Shown here: positions 55,639 to 63,379 of the stretch, in pieces
Position numbering within the stretch: the stretch's first letter is position 1
Layout: every line of letters starts with the position of its first letter
Assembly (NCBI GenBank): GCA_963784425.1
Contig: CAWARM010000007.1
Span: 248,001-312,000 of the forward strand
Direction of reading: 5' to 3'
DNA length: 64,000 nt
Source: SHZL01 sp963784425
GTDB lineage: Bacteria; Pseudomonadota; Gammaproteobacteria; Xanthomonadales; SZUA-36
Notes under the pieces: generated by a model
The model's input: only the letters and a program-made list of their open reading frames with translations
Database searches by the model: none
Told to the model about the DNA's origin: nothing
Translations under genes and position numbers: made by a program

Positions 55639-56751
55639 ATGAAAAATATGAACCGGATGATGCTGTTGTGTGCGGCCTCAATGGCTGCCTTCGGCTGCAA
55701 CGCCGCCGGGCTGAACGAAAACCTGTCAAAAATCACCTTGCCACCAGGCTTCAGCATCAGCATTTACGCCGAAAATCTGCAGAATCCCCGCCAGCTTGCA
55801 TTGGGTGACCAGGGCACCGTGTTTGCTGGTTCGGAAGCGGCCGGAAATGTCTACGCCATCGAGGACAACAACAGTGACTATATTGCCGATGGCATATACA
55901 TCATTGACCAGAAGCTGAATCGGCCGACCGGGGTGGAATTCAAGTTCGGCTCACTGTATGTGGCGGCGATGGACCGTATTCTGCGTTATGACGATGTTGA
56001 GCCAAATATTAATCAGCCACCTGCGCCAGAAGTGGTTACCGCAGGATTACCCAACCAGGCCCACCATGGCAACAGGGTTCTGCGCTTTGGCCCGGACGGT
56101 CTTCTGTACGTGTCTATTGGGGCACCGTGCAATGTTTGCGTGGAGACCGGGTTTGGGCAGATCCGGCGCATGGAAGCAGATGGCAGTGGCGATGAAGTGT
56201 ACGTTTCGGGTGTCCGCAACAGCGTGGGACTCGCGTTCAGTCCGTCCACCGGGCATTTGTGGTTCACGGACAATGGCCGGGATCTGCTGGGAGATGACAT
56301 TCCAGCAGATGAGTTGAACGAAGTAACCCAGCCAGGCCAGGATTTTGGTTTTCCCTACTGCCACCAGGGTGATTTGCTGGATGCAGAATTTGGCCAGGGT
56401 AAATCGTGTAGTGACTACACTCCGCCAGCAGTAAAATTGATCGCCCACGCAGCCGCTCTTGGCCTGACGTTTTACACCGGTCAGATGTTCCCTCCGGAAT
56501 ACGCCGGGGCCTTGATCATCGCCCGGCACGGCTCCTGGAATCGCAGCAAGAAAATTGGTTACGACCTCGCCGTAGTGCGCTTTGATGCCAGCGGAAAGCC
56601 CATGGCGCCCGAGGTTTTTGCCAGTGGTTGGTTGCAGGGTGAGCAAGCATGGGGGCGGCCCAATGATGTCATGCAACTGGCAGATGGATCCTTGCTGGTG
56701 TCTGACGATATGGCGAATGTCATTTATCGCATCTCCTACGCCGCGAATTGA
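55639..56751 (+). CDS. Secreted glucose/sorbosone dehydrogenase-like beta-propeller
   Basis: A 370-residue protein with a signal ending SMAAFGCNA, possibly a lipoprotein. The mature part is a six-bladed propeller of the GSDH/sorbosone type: ITLPPGFSISIYAENLQNPRQLALGDQGTVFAGS, AHHGNRVLRFGPDGLLYVSIGAPCNVC, NSVGLAFSPSTGHLWFTDNGRDLLGDDIPADELN, IIARHGSWNRSKKIGYD. Homologues oxidise sugars with PQQ in the periplasm, using a His/Arg pair consistent with HHGNR. PQQ use and substrate are inferred. Its TGA begins the mini-ORF chain leading to the next gene. Confidence 0.88.
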   Translation: MKNMNRMMLLCAASMAAFGCNAAGLNENLSKITLPPGFSISIYAENLQNPRQLALGDQGTVFAGSEAAGNVYAIEDNNSDYIADGIYIIDQKLNRPTGVEFKFGSLYVAAMDRILRYDDVEPNINQPPAPEVVTAGLPNQAHHGNRVLRFGPDGLLYVSIGAPCNVCVETGFGQIRRMEADGSGDEVYVSGVRNSVGLAFSPSTGHLWFTDNGRDLLGDDIPADELNEVTQPGQDFGFPYCHQGDLLDAEFGQGKSCSDYTPPAVKLIAHAAALGLTFYTGQMFPPEYAGALIIARHGSWNRSKKIGYDLAVVRFDASGKPMAPEVFASGWLQGEQAWGRPNDVMQLADGSLLVSDDMANVIYRISYAAN

Positions 56752-56805
56752 TGCGAGCCTGTGCGACCCGTGATCCCGCGAGTCCATGAGCCAATGAAAC
56801 AATGA
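56751..56805 (+). repeat. ATGA mini-ORF relay with 8-bp units
   Basis: From the dehydrogenase stop (TGATG) an ORF of 12 codons runs 56751-56789. Its TGA lies in ATGA at 56786, which opens MSQ; that stop lies in ATGA at 56794, which opens MKQ; that stop lies in ATGA at 56802, the start of the transferase-like gene. The three last starts are 8 bp apart (ATGAGCCA, ATGAAACA, ATGAACGG). Confidence 0.8.
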
Positions 56806-57863
56806 ACGGGGGAGCCCCTCGCCGCTACCTGTTCTACACGGAACAGAATTACTGCTATGGAATACTGCGCCCGGTGCAAAACGTTCTGCTTGCTCGTGGC
56901 GATGAAGTGGCCTGGCTTCCCGTGGGCCGGGATTTCGATCGCAGTGATTTCCGCGCAAACGAACGGGTGTTTGCCAGCGCGGGGGAGGCAATCAACTGGC
57001 AGCCTTGTGCGGTAATGGCTCCCGGTAACTTCGTGCCTTCCTTCATTCCGGGCATCAAGGTCATGGTGACGCATGGCCTGATCTCGGAAAAACGCCGCAA
57101 GAAGGATGGGGTAATTTATTCATTCATCGAACGAGGTTTGTTTGACCTCTACATCACCCACGGACCCAATACCACGCAGCGGTGGCTGGAAATGCAGCAG
57201 GCTGCCGGCTATTTTGAAGTTGCCGAATGCGGCTGGTCCAAGTTGGATCCGCTATTTGATGGCAGTCTCAAGAGGACTCCAAGCAGTCGCCCGGTAGTTT
57301 ATTTCGCCTCGACTTTTTCTCCGCGCCTCACTGCGGCCCCTGCACTGGTCGAGACGGTACGCTCGCTGGTGAAGGAGAAGGACTGGCGGTGGCTGGTGCA
57401 TTTTCATCCCAAGATGCCGACACATATCACCGACAGGTACCGGGCGATTGAATCTGAGAAATTGCATGTGATTCAAGGGCACGACACCTTGCCCTTGCTG
57501 CTGGATGCGGACGTGTTGCTGTGTGACACATCCTCGATCATTTCTGAATTTGCCGTGCTGCGAAAGCCAGTGGTCACCTTTCGCAACCTGGCACCCAGGC
57601 CATACATGATTGATGTTGCAAGCCCCGCCGGGATCGGGCCGGCACTGGAGCTGGCTATAGGCAAACCTGCCGCAATCATGCAGGCCATTGATCAGCATGC
57701 TCTGGCTACGCATCCGTGGAATGACGGGCGCAGTAGTCAACGCATAGTGGCTGCTACTGACCGCCTCGTTGAGCAGGGTTTAGGCCACTTGAAACCCAAA
57801 CCGCGAAACCTGATCCGGCATTTGAAGATGCGCATGGACCTGGATTACTACCGGTTTTTCTGA
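56802..57863 (+). CDS. CDP-glycerol glycerophosphotransferase-like protein
   Basis: A 353-residue GT-B-like protein without signal. The C-terminal half has the family marks: VHFHPKMP, a strand-loop LHVIQGHDTLPLLLDADVLLCDTSSIISEFAVLRKPVVTF (the DTSSxxxE nucleotide-phosphate motif) and PRPYMIDVASPAGIGP. Relatives transfer polyol phosphates onto envelope glycans or lipids. MVTHGLISEKRRKKDG in the N-terminal half fits the acceptor side (HGxxxK). The donor is unknown. Its ATG is the end of a start-codon repeat. Confidence 0.82.
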   Translation: MNGGAPRRYLFYTEQNYCYGILRPVQNVLLARGDEVAWLPVGRDFDRSDFRANERVFASAGEAINWQPCAVMAPGNFVPSFIPGIKVMVTHGLISEKRRKKDGVIYSFIERGLFDLYITHGPNTTQRWLEMQQAAGYFEVAECGWSKLDPLFDGSLKRTPSSRPVVYFASTFSPRLTAAPALVETVRSLVKEKDWRWLVHFHPKMPTHITDRYRAIESEKLHVIQGHDTLPLLLDADVLLCDTSSIISEFAVLRKPVVTFRNLAPRPYMIDVASPAGIGPALELAIGKPAAIMQAIDQHALATHPWNDGRSSQRIVAATDRLVEQGLGHLKPKPRNLIRHLKMRMDLDYYRFF

Positions 57864-57889
57864 GCAGAAGGAGCAGTTTGATGGCGCTA

Positions 57890-57906
57890 TGCACTTTTGT
57901 GGTGCA
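57890..57906. promoter_or_regulatory. Strong NtrC-type binding site upstream of glnA
   Basis: TGCACTTTTGTGGTGCA matches the enterobacterial NtrC consensus (TGCACy-n5-GGTGCA) almost fully. It lies about 170 bases upstream of the sigma-54 promoter. Confidence 0.7.
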
Positions 57907-57921
57907 CTTTGCTATCATCAA

Positions 57922-57938
57922 TGCACTGTGAATGGGCG
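57922..57938. promoter_or_regulatory. Weaker second NtrC-type site
   Basis: TGCACTGTGAATGGGCG keeps the left half and part of the right half of the consensus. Its centre is 32 bases, about three helix turns, from the strong site, the arrangement expected for cooperative NtrC binding. Confidence 0.45.
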
Positions 57939-58068
57939 TTGCTGCCTTTTGCGCGATTTACAGGGCGCGGAAATAACTAAAGCTCTAGAAAGTAGCGGCT
58001 AATTTCACCAAAAATCTGTGAAAATGAAGCGAAAATCCAATTACTTAAGAAAATTTGGATTACGAGGG

Positions 58069-58086
58069 TTTGGCATGAGACCTGCA
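58069..58086 (+). promoter_or_regulatory. Sigma-54 promoter of glnA
   Basis: TTGGCATGAGACCTGCA has GG at 58072-58073 and GC at 58084-58085 with exactly ten bases between, the -24/-12 spacing of sigma-54 promoters. Transcription would start near 58097, about 65 bases before the ATG. Confidence 0.75.
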
Positions 58087-58161
58087 TTATCAGTCTGATC
58101 ACCACCAACTTACCCATTTTGTACTAATCCATTTCGTACGGCTATCGAGGACAAGAGGAAA

Positions 58162-59571
58162 ATGAGCGCTGAAAAATTACTGAAAACACTCAAGGACAAG
58201 GAAATAGAATTTGTAGACCTGCGCTTTTGCGATACGCGCGGAAAAGAACACCATATCAGCCTGCCCCTGACAGCGGTTGACGAAGACCTGTTCGAAGAAG
58301 GCAAAATGTTTGACGGCTCCTCGATTGGGGGTTGGAAAGGCATCGATGAATCAGACATGGTGCTGATGCCGGATCCTGCAACCGCTGTTGAGGACCCGTT
58401 TGCACGGCACAAATCCATGATTATCCGCTGTGACGTCCTGGAGCCTCATACCATGGAAGGCTATAGCCGTTGCCCCAGGTCCCTGGCGAAACGCGCCGAG
58501 GCCTATCTCACATCCAGTGGTATTGCCGACAAGGCTTACTTCGGCCCGGAGCCGGAATTTTTCGTATTCGACGATGTGCGCTTCAGCAATGGCCTGCATG
58601 GCTGCTCCTACGAGATTGATTCTGAGGAAGGCGCATGGAACTCTTCGGCCGAGTATGAGGGTGGCAATAGCGGACATCGTCCCGGTGTAAAAGGCGGATA
58701 TTTTCCAGTGCCACCGGTGGATTCATTGCATGATTTACGCGCCGAAATGTGCCGTGTGTTGGCGCAAATGGGCCTGGGCGTTGAAGTACACCACCACGAG
58801 GTAGGAACTGCAGGACAGTGCGAGATTGGCACGCGATTCTCAACCCTGACGCATAAAGCGGATGAAATCCTCATGCTCAAGTACGTTGTACACAATGTGG
58901 CCCATGGCGCCGGGCAGACGGCTACATTCATGCCCAAACCTCTGGTGGGTGACAATGGTTCGGGAATGCACGTGCACCAGTCCCTGGCCAAAGGCGGCAA
59001 GAACCTGTTTACCGGTGACGGCTATGGCGGGCTTTCGGATACGGCACTGCACTACATAGGCGGCATTTTCAAACACGCCCGTGCCCTCAACGCTTTCGCC
59101 AATTCAACTACCAACAGCTATAAACGCCTGGTGCCCGGCTTTGAAGCTCCGGTTATGCTCGCCTATTCGGCGCGCAACCGTTCGGCTTCATGCCGCATTC
59201 CCTTCGTCGCCAATCCCAAGGGCCGCCGCATTGAAATTCGCTTTGGTGACCCGGCAGGCAACAGCTACCTGATTTTTGCTGCAATGATGATGGCCGGGCT
59301 GGATGGTATCGCCAGGAAGATGGACCCCGGCTCGCCGATGGACAAGGACCTCTACGATCTGCCCCCGGAGGAAGCCAAGGCCATACCGCAAGTATGCTCC
59401 AGTCTTGACCAGGCTCTGGATGCGCTGGATGCCGACCGGGAATTCCTCAAGGTGGGTGGGGTCTTCAGTGATGACCTGATCGATGCCTATATTGCTTTGA
59501 AAATGCAGGAAGTTACCCGTTTCCGCGCCAGCACACATCCGGTTGAGTTTGAAATGTATTATTCGCTATAG
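58162..59571 (+). CDS. glnA: Glutamine synthetase, type I
   Basis: A 469-residue GSI-beta enzyme that makes glutamine from glutamate, ammonia and ATP as a dodecamer. All key blocks are present: FDGSSIGGWKGIDESDM (latch and Asp50 region), GPEPEFFVFD, the metal-binding EVHHHEVGTAGQCEIG, KPLVGDNGSGMHVHQS, the flap region NRSASCRIP, and the adenylylation site LYDLPPEE with Tyr at about 398. Regulation by adenylylation is thus expected. AAGAGG precedes the ATG. A sigma-54 promoter with two upstream NtrC sites fits nitrogen control by the glnL-glnG pair downstream. Confidence 0.98.
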   Translation: MSAEKLLKTLKDKEIEFVDLRFCDTRGKEHHISLPLTAVDEDLFEEGKMFDGSSIGGWKGIDESDMVLMPDPATAVEDPFARHKSMIIRCDVLEPHTMEGYSRCPRSLAKRAEAYLTSSGIADKAYFGPEPEFFVFDDVRFSNGLHGCSYEIDSEEGAWNSSAEYEGGNSGHRPGVKGGYFPVPPVDSLHDLRAEMCRVLAQMGLGVEVHHHEVGTAGQCEIGTRFSTLTHKADEILMLKYVVHNVAHGAGQTATFMPKPLVGDNGSGMHVHQSLAKGGKNLFTGDGYGGLSDTALHYIGGIFKHARALNAFANSTTNSYKRLVPGFEAPVMLAYSARNRSASCRIPFVANPKGRRIEIRFGDPAGNSYLIFAAMMMAGLDGIARKMDPGSPMDKDLYDLPPEEAKAIPQVCSSLDQALDALDADREFLKVGGVFSDDLIDAYIALKMQEVTRFRASTHPVEFEMYYSL

Positions 59572-59618
59572 ACTGCTGGGACCGCCTGATTCAACACCTG
59601 CCTGTCCCGGAAGAAATG

Positions 59619-59644
59619 CCTGCCCTGCACTGTTGCAGGGCAGG
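59619..59644 (+). terminator. Strong hairpin after glnA
   Basis: CCTGCCCTGCA and TGCAGGGCAGG form an 11-bp perfect stem with a CTGT loop, 48 bases after the glnA stop. No T-run follows, so it may be an attenuator that lowers read-through into the downstream genes or an mRNA 3'-end stabiliser. Confidence 0.5.
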
Positions 59645-59674
59645 TGCAATTCCACGCTAACAGGAGCCGCAATT

Positions 59675-60295
59675 ATGGACAATGGCATGAACAAGGGACT
59701 GACGTTAAAAGCTGGCATGGCTGCCGCGATGGCTCTGGCCTGCACCCTGTACTGCGTATTTGCAGTGGCAGAGGTTTATAAGGTGGTGGACGCGGAGGGA
59801 AACGTTACCTACACCGATCAGGCTCCGGCCGATGGCGCTGCACCCATGAAGTTGCCGGAGCTTTCCATCATCGATACCGATTATCAGGAAAAAGCGCCCC
59901 AGAGTGATGTTAGCGCGGGTACTGCGGACCCTGCGGTACCCGCCGCGCTTACGCCGCGGGAGTTGCGCAAGCTGTATAAGGATTTCCACATCACCCGGCC
60001 ACTGGCGGAAGAAACGTTTTGGGGTACGGCCAACACGGTGGTGGTCAGCTGGGGTAGTTCAGCTGCACTTAAGCCCGGCATGCAGGTGCGGGTTTTCGTG
60101 GATGGCACCGCACAGGAGGGTGCCCAGGACGGCATGCTTGCGTTGACCCTGGACCGGGGCGAGCACACCGTGTACGCCGATTTGCTGGATGACAAGGGCA
60201 GGAAGGTAGTAAGTACAGAAAAGGTTACGTTCTACATCAAGCAAGAATCCGTTGGCGCAAACGCGCCAAGACCGACACCACGCCACGGAACTTGA
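59675..60295 (+). CDS. DUF4124-domain secreted protein
   Basis: About 206 residues from the ATG at 59675 with AGGAG eight bases upstream. The signal peptide (GMAAAMALACTLYCVFAVA) is followed directly by the DUF4124 segment EVYKVVDAEGNVTYTDQAPADGA, then a spacer and a C-terminal beta-rich part (VVVSWGSSAALKPGMQVRVFVDGTAQEG, VTFYIKQ) that looks immunoglobulin-like. This gene is found between glnA and glnL in many gammaproteobacteria, with unknown role. Its TGA overlaps the TTG start of glnL by four bases. Confidence 0.88.
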   Translation: MDNGMNKGLTLKAGMAAAMALACTLYCVFAVAEVYKVVDAEGNVTYTDQAPADGAAPMKLPELSIIDTDYQEKAPQSDVSAGTADPAVPAALTPRELRKLYKDFHITRPLAEETFWGTANTVVVSWGSSAALKPGMQVRVFVDGTAQEGAQDGMLALTLDRGEHTVYADLLDDKGRKVVSTEKVTFYIKQESVGANAPRPTPRHGT

Positions 60296-61410
60296 ACCAG
60301 CCAGTCCGCCCACAAGCTGTAGCCCCATTGCAGGAGACAATCCTGGATTTGATGGACACAGCCGTCATCAGCCTGGACGGGTCCGGTCGTATCCGGTTGA
60401 TGAATTCCGCGGCTGAGCATTGCCTGTGTGTGGGCCGCGAGCGTGCCCTTGCCCGGCCACTTGCGGATGTCGCGTTCATTCCCCAGGAAATGCTCGCAGC
60501 AGTGCGGCAATGCCGGGCAGAGGGGTCCGGTATGCGCTTGCACGAATTGGAACTCGCAGGCGGACAATATGATTGCACGGTGCAGCCAGGCGAACAGGGT
60601 ATGGTGTTGCTGGAATTGCAAAATCTGGAATGGGAGCGCAAACGCCATCGACTGGAACAGCGCGAGGTGCAGACCGGGCTGCTGGAGCTGTTAAGCCGAA
60701 ACCTTGGCCACGAAATCCGCAATCCGCTGGGTGGCATTCGCGGGGCATCGCAAATGCTGGCCAGTGAACTTGCCTCACCGGAAATGGCAACCCTCGCGCG
60801 GCTGATCATGCGGGAAGTTGATCGCATTGATGAATTGATTCTGAGTTTTGGACAACCGAAGCTGGCGCAAAAACCGGTACAGTTCTATCCACTGCTGGAC
60901 GAGGTCATCGGCCTGGTTGAGATTGAATTTGGCCAGCAGGCCGTATTTGAGCGGGATTTCGATCCCAGCATCCCCTTGTTCCCGGGAGATGCGCTGGCCA
61001 TTCGACAGGTGTTGTTGAACCTCATGCGCAACGCCATGCAGGCGCATTCGACCCGAATCGTTATCCGGACTCGCGTGGAACATGGCGGAGCATTGCTGCA
61101 ATCCACCTCTACCAGCCTGCTGCGGATTGATGTCATTGATGACGGGGAGGGGGTACCGGAATCCTTGCGCAACCTGCTGTTTCTACCGCTGGTGACGGGT
61201 AAACGCAATGGAACCGGACTGGGACTCGCTTTATCCCAACAGATCGCGGCTGCCCACGGCGGGCTGTTGACCTATGAACCGGTTCGTGCCGAGCCCGGGG
61301 GCGGCAGCCGGTTCAGTCTTTACCTGCCGTTGGCCCGCCACGTTTCCGACCCGGCGCCGGAGACCATGCCGGCGCAGGATGGCGCAACTGCAATGGAACC
61401 CCGGCCATGA
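60292..61410 (+). CDS. glnL: Nitrogen-sensing histidine kinase NtrB
   Basis: A 372-residue cytosolic kinase. A PAS-like N-terminus (ILDLMDTAVISLDGSGRIRLMNSAAE) is followed by the phosphorylation site H140 in NLGHEIRNPLGGIRGASQML, then the ATPase domain with LRNAMQAH (N box), DVIDDGEGVPESL (G1), and GTGLGLALSQQI (G2). In the known pathway NtrB phosphorylates NtrC when nitrogen is low and dephosphorylates it when PII binds. The start is TTG, overlapping the previous stop (TTGA); no better start lies nearby. Its stop overlaps glnG by ATGA. Confidence 0.97.
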   Translation: MNQPVRPQAVAPLQETILDLMDTAVISLDGSGRIRLMNSAAEHCLCVGRERALARPLADVAFIPQEMLAAVRQCRAEGSGMRLHELELAGGQYDCTVQPGEQGMVLLELQNLEWERKRHRLEQREVQTGLLELLSRNLGHEIRNPLGGIRGASQMLASELASPEMATLARLIMREVDRIDELILSFGQPKLAQKPVQFYPLLDEVIGLVEIEFGQQAVFERDFDPSIPLFPGDALAIRQVLLNLMRNAMQAHSTRIVIRTRVEHGGALLQSTSTSLLRIDVIDDGEGVPESLRNLLFLPLVTGKRNGTGLGLALSQQIAAAHGGLLTYEPVRAEPGGGSRFSLYLPLARHVSDPAPETMPAQDGATAMEPRP

Positions 61411-62870
61411 CCCAGCGCCCGGACATCTGGGTGGTGGAAGACGATGAGGCCATTCGCTACGTACTGCAGCGTGCGCTCAGCCGCAGCGGCTACGAGGTTC
61501 AGTGCTTTGAAACTGTGGCGGACGTGAGTCTCGCCCTGGGGCGGGCGACACCGCGAGCCATCCTCACGGATATTCGCTTGCCCGATGCTGACGGTCTGAG
61601 TGTCCTGGACTTGCTGCAGCGCCAGGGCGTCACGGTACCTGTCATTGCCATGACGGCATATTCCGACCTGGACCAGGCGGTCAAGGCCTTCCAGAAGGGT
61701 GTATTCGATTACCTGCCCAAGCCTTTTGATCTGGACCAGGTCATTTCCGTTGTTGCCAGGGCCGTTGCGCCCGGGTCACTGCCGGCGGACCAGGCTGATG
61801 AATCTGCGGACAGCCAGCTATTGGGTGAATCTCCGGCGATGCAGGAAGTATTCCGCACCATTGGCCGGCTTTCGCGTTCCGACATCAGTGTCCTGATAAC
61901 GGGTGAAACCGGCACGGGCAAGGAAGTGGTGGCGCAGATGCTGCACCTGCATAGCCCGCGTTCCAGACGGCCATTTATTGCGCTGAATACAGCTGCCGTT
62001 CCTGCAGAACTGCTGGAATCAGAGTTGTTTGGCCATGAGCGCGGTGCCTTCACCGGCGCCCACGCCCGGCGCGAAGGGCGATTCGAGGAAGCTGCTGGCG
62101 GCACGCTGTTCCTGGACGAAATCGGGGACATGCCGCTGGCGCTGCAAACCCGACTTTTGCGGGTGCTGGCGGAGGGCGATTTCTACCGCGTGGGTGGCCG
62201 CGACCTGTTGACCGCGGATGTACGCATCATCGCGGCAACGCACCAGGACCTTGCAGCCAAGGTTCGGGACGGCAGTTTTCGCGAAGATCTTTACCACCGG
62301 CTGAATGTGATCCGCATTGCTTTGCCGCCTTTGCGCCAGCGTGCGGAGGATATCGGCTTGCTGGCGCGGCGGTTCCTGCACCTCGCTGCTCGCGAACTGG
62401 GGCTGGATGAGAAGCGTCTCAGAAAAGACACGCTTGCCACCATGGAGAAGTTCCACTGGCCTGGAAACGTGCGCCAGTTGCAGAACATCTGCCGCCAACT
62501 GAGTGTCATGGCGCCGGCGGAAGTTATTTTTCCCGAAGACCTGCCCGCCGAAATTTTTTCGGTAACGGCTGGACAAGCCGCGGACCTGGAATGGCCGGAC
62601 GAACTCAAGCGCTGGGCCAAAGCGGAATTGAGCGTGGGTGGTGAAGACCTGGTCAACCGCGCACAAATCGAGATGGAGCGGGTGTTGATCGAATGCGCCA
62701 TGGAACAAACCGGCGGTCAGCGCATTCGCGCGGCAGAACTGCTGGGCCTGGGTCGCAATACCCTGACCCGCAAGCTCAAGCAAATGAGCGATGCGCGAGA
62801 TGGGCATACAACAACTGTAGTAGAGGACGATGCGCCGTCCCAGCAGTTTCAGGTGGCGGGACGCACCTGA
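61407..62870 (+). CDS. glnG: Nitrogen response regulator NtrC, sigma-54 activator
   Basis: A 487-residue three-domain activator. The receiver has acidic residues EDD at 11-13, phospho-acceptor D55 in LTDIRLPDADG, and K105 in YLPKPF. The AAA+ domain has Walker A GETGTGKE (about 166-173), the sigma-54-contact loop GAFTGA (about 213-218) and Walker B LFLDEIGDMP. The C-terminal Fis-type helix-turn-helix reads IRAAELLGLGRNTLTRKLKQM. It should bind the two sites upstream of glnA and its own kinase operon's control region. Its last 22 bases overlap the convergent dtd gene. Confidence 0.97.
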   Translation: MTQRPDIWVVEDDEAIRYVLQRALSRSGYEVQCFETVADVSLALGRATPRAILTDIRLPDADGLSVLDLLQRQGVTVPVIAMTAYSDLDQAVKAFQKGVFDYLPKPFDLDQVISVVARAVAPGSLPADQADESADSQLLGESPAMQEVFRTIGRLSRSDISVLITGETGTGKEVVAQMLHLHSPRSRRPFIALNTAAVPAELLESELFGHERGAFTGAHARREGRFEEAAGGTLFLDEIGDMPLALQTRLLRVLAEGDFYRVGGRDLLTADVRIIAATHQDLAAKVRDGSFREDLYHRLNVIRIALPPLRQRAEDIGLLARRFLHLAARELGLDEKRLRKDTLATMEKFHWPGNVRQLQNICRQLSVMAPAEVIFPEDLPAEIFSVTAGQAADLEWPDELKRWAKAELSVGGEDLVNRAQIEMERVLIECAMEQTGGQRIRAAELLGLGRNTLTRKLKQMSDARDGHTTTVVEDDAPSQQFQVAGRT

Positions 62871-63328
62871 AGCCAGAACGTCACTGGTCCGTTGTTGACC
62901 AGGCTCACTTTCATGTTGGCGCCAAAGCGACCTGTTTCGACCACGCGATGTGCCCGGCGGGCTGACTCAACTACTGAGTCAAACAGGCGTTTAGCCTCGG
63001 CGGGTGGCGCGGCGGAAGAGAAGCTGGGACGGTTTCCACTGTTGGTGTCGGCGGCAAGGGTAAATTGCGGCACCAGCAGTAATCCTCCTTCTGATTGGGC
63101 GAGATCAAGATTCATCCTGCCCTGCTGATCATCAAACATGCGCCACGCCAGCATCCGTTGAACCAGGCGCTGTGCCTGCTCTTCCCCATCACCCTGTTCG
63201 ACACCGATCAGGGCCAGCATGCCATGCCCGATACGCCCGACCAAATTGGTCTGTGGCGTTGTTGCACCCGGGACCATGTCCTCAATGTGTACGGCAGCCT
63301 CGCTCACCCTCTGCAGTAACGCGATCAT
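62849..63328 (-). CDS. dtd: D-aminoacyl-tRNA deacylase
   Basis: A 159-residue protein with the DTD hallmarks: IALLQRVSEAAVHI at the N-terminus, VPQFTLAADTNSGNRPSF (substrate loop, with PQFTL where SQFTL is common) and NNGPVTFWLQV, the cross-subunit Gly-cisPro motif that rejects L-amino acids. It hydrolyses D-aminoacyl-tRNA and glycyl-tRNA(Ala) in the cytosol as a homodimer. Length is slightly above the usual 145 because of a short insertion (VPGATTPQTN). It overlaps the glnG 3' end. Confidence 0.95.
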   Translation of the reverse strand: MIALLQRVSEAAVHIEDMVPGATTPQTNLVGRIGHGMLALIGVEQGDGEEQAQRLVQRMLAWRMFDDQQGRMNLDLAQSEGGLLLVPQFTLAADTNSGNRPSFSSAAPPAEAKRLFDSVVESARRAHRVVETGRFGANMKVSLVNNGPVTFWLQVRPAT

Positions 63329-63379
63329 GCAATTCGTTGCCGCCTGGCCTGCATCGCGGTATGACTCGCTGCCCGGGCC

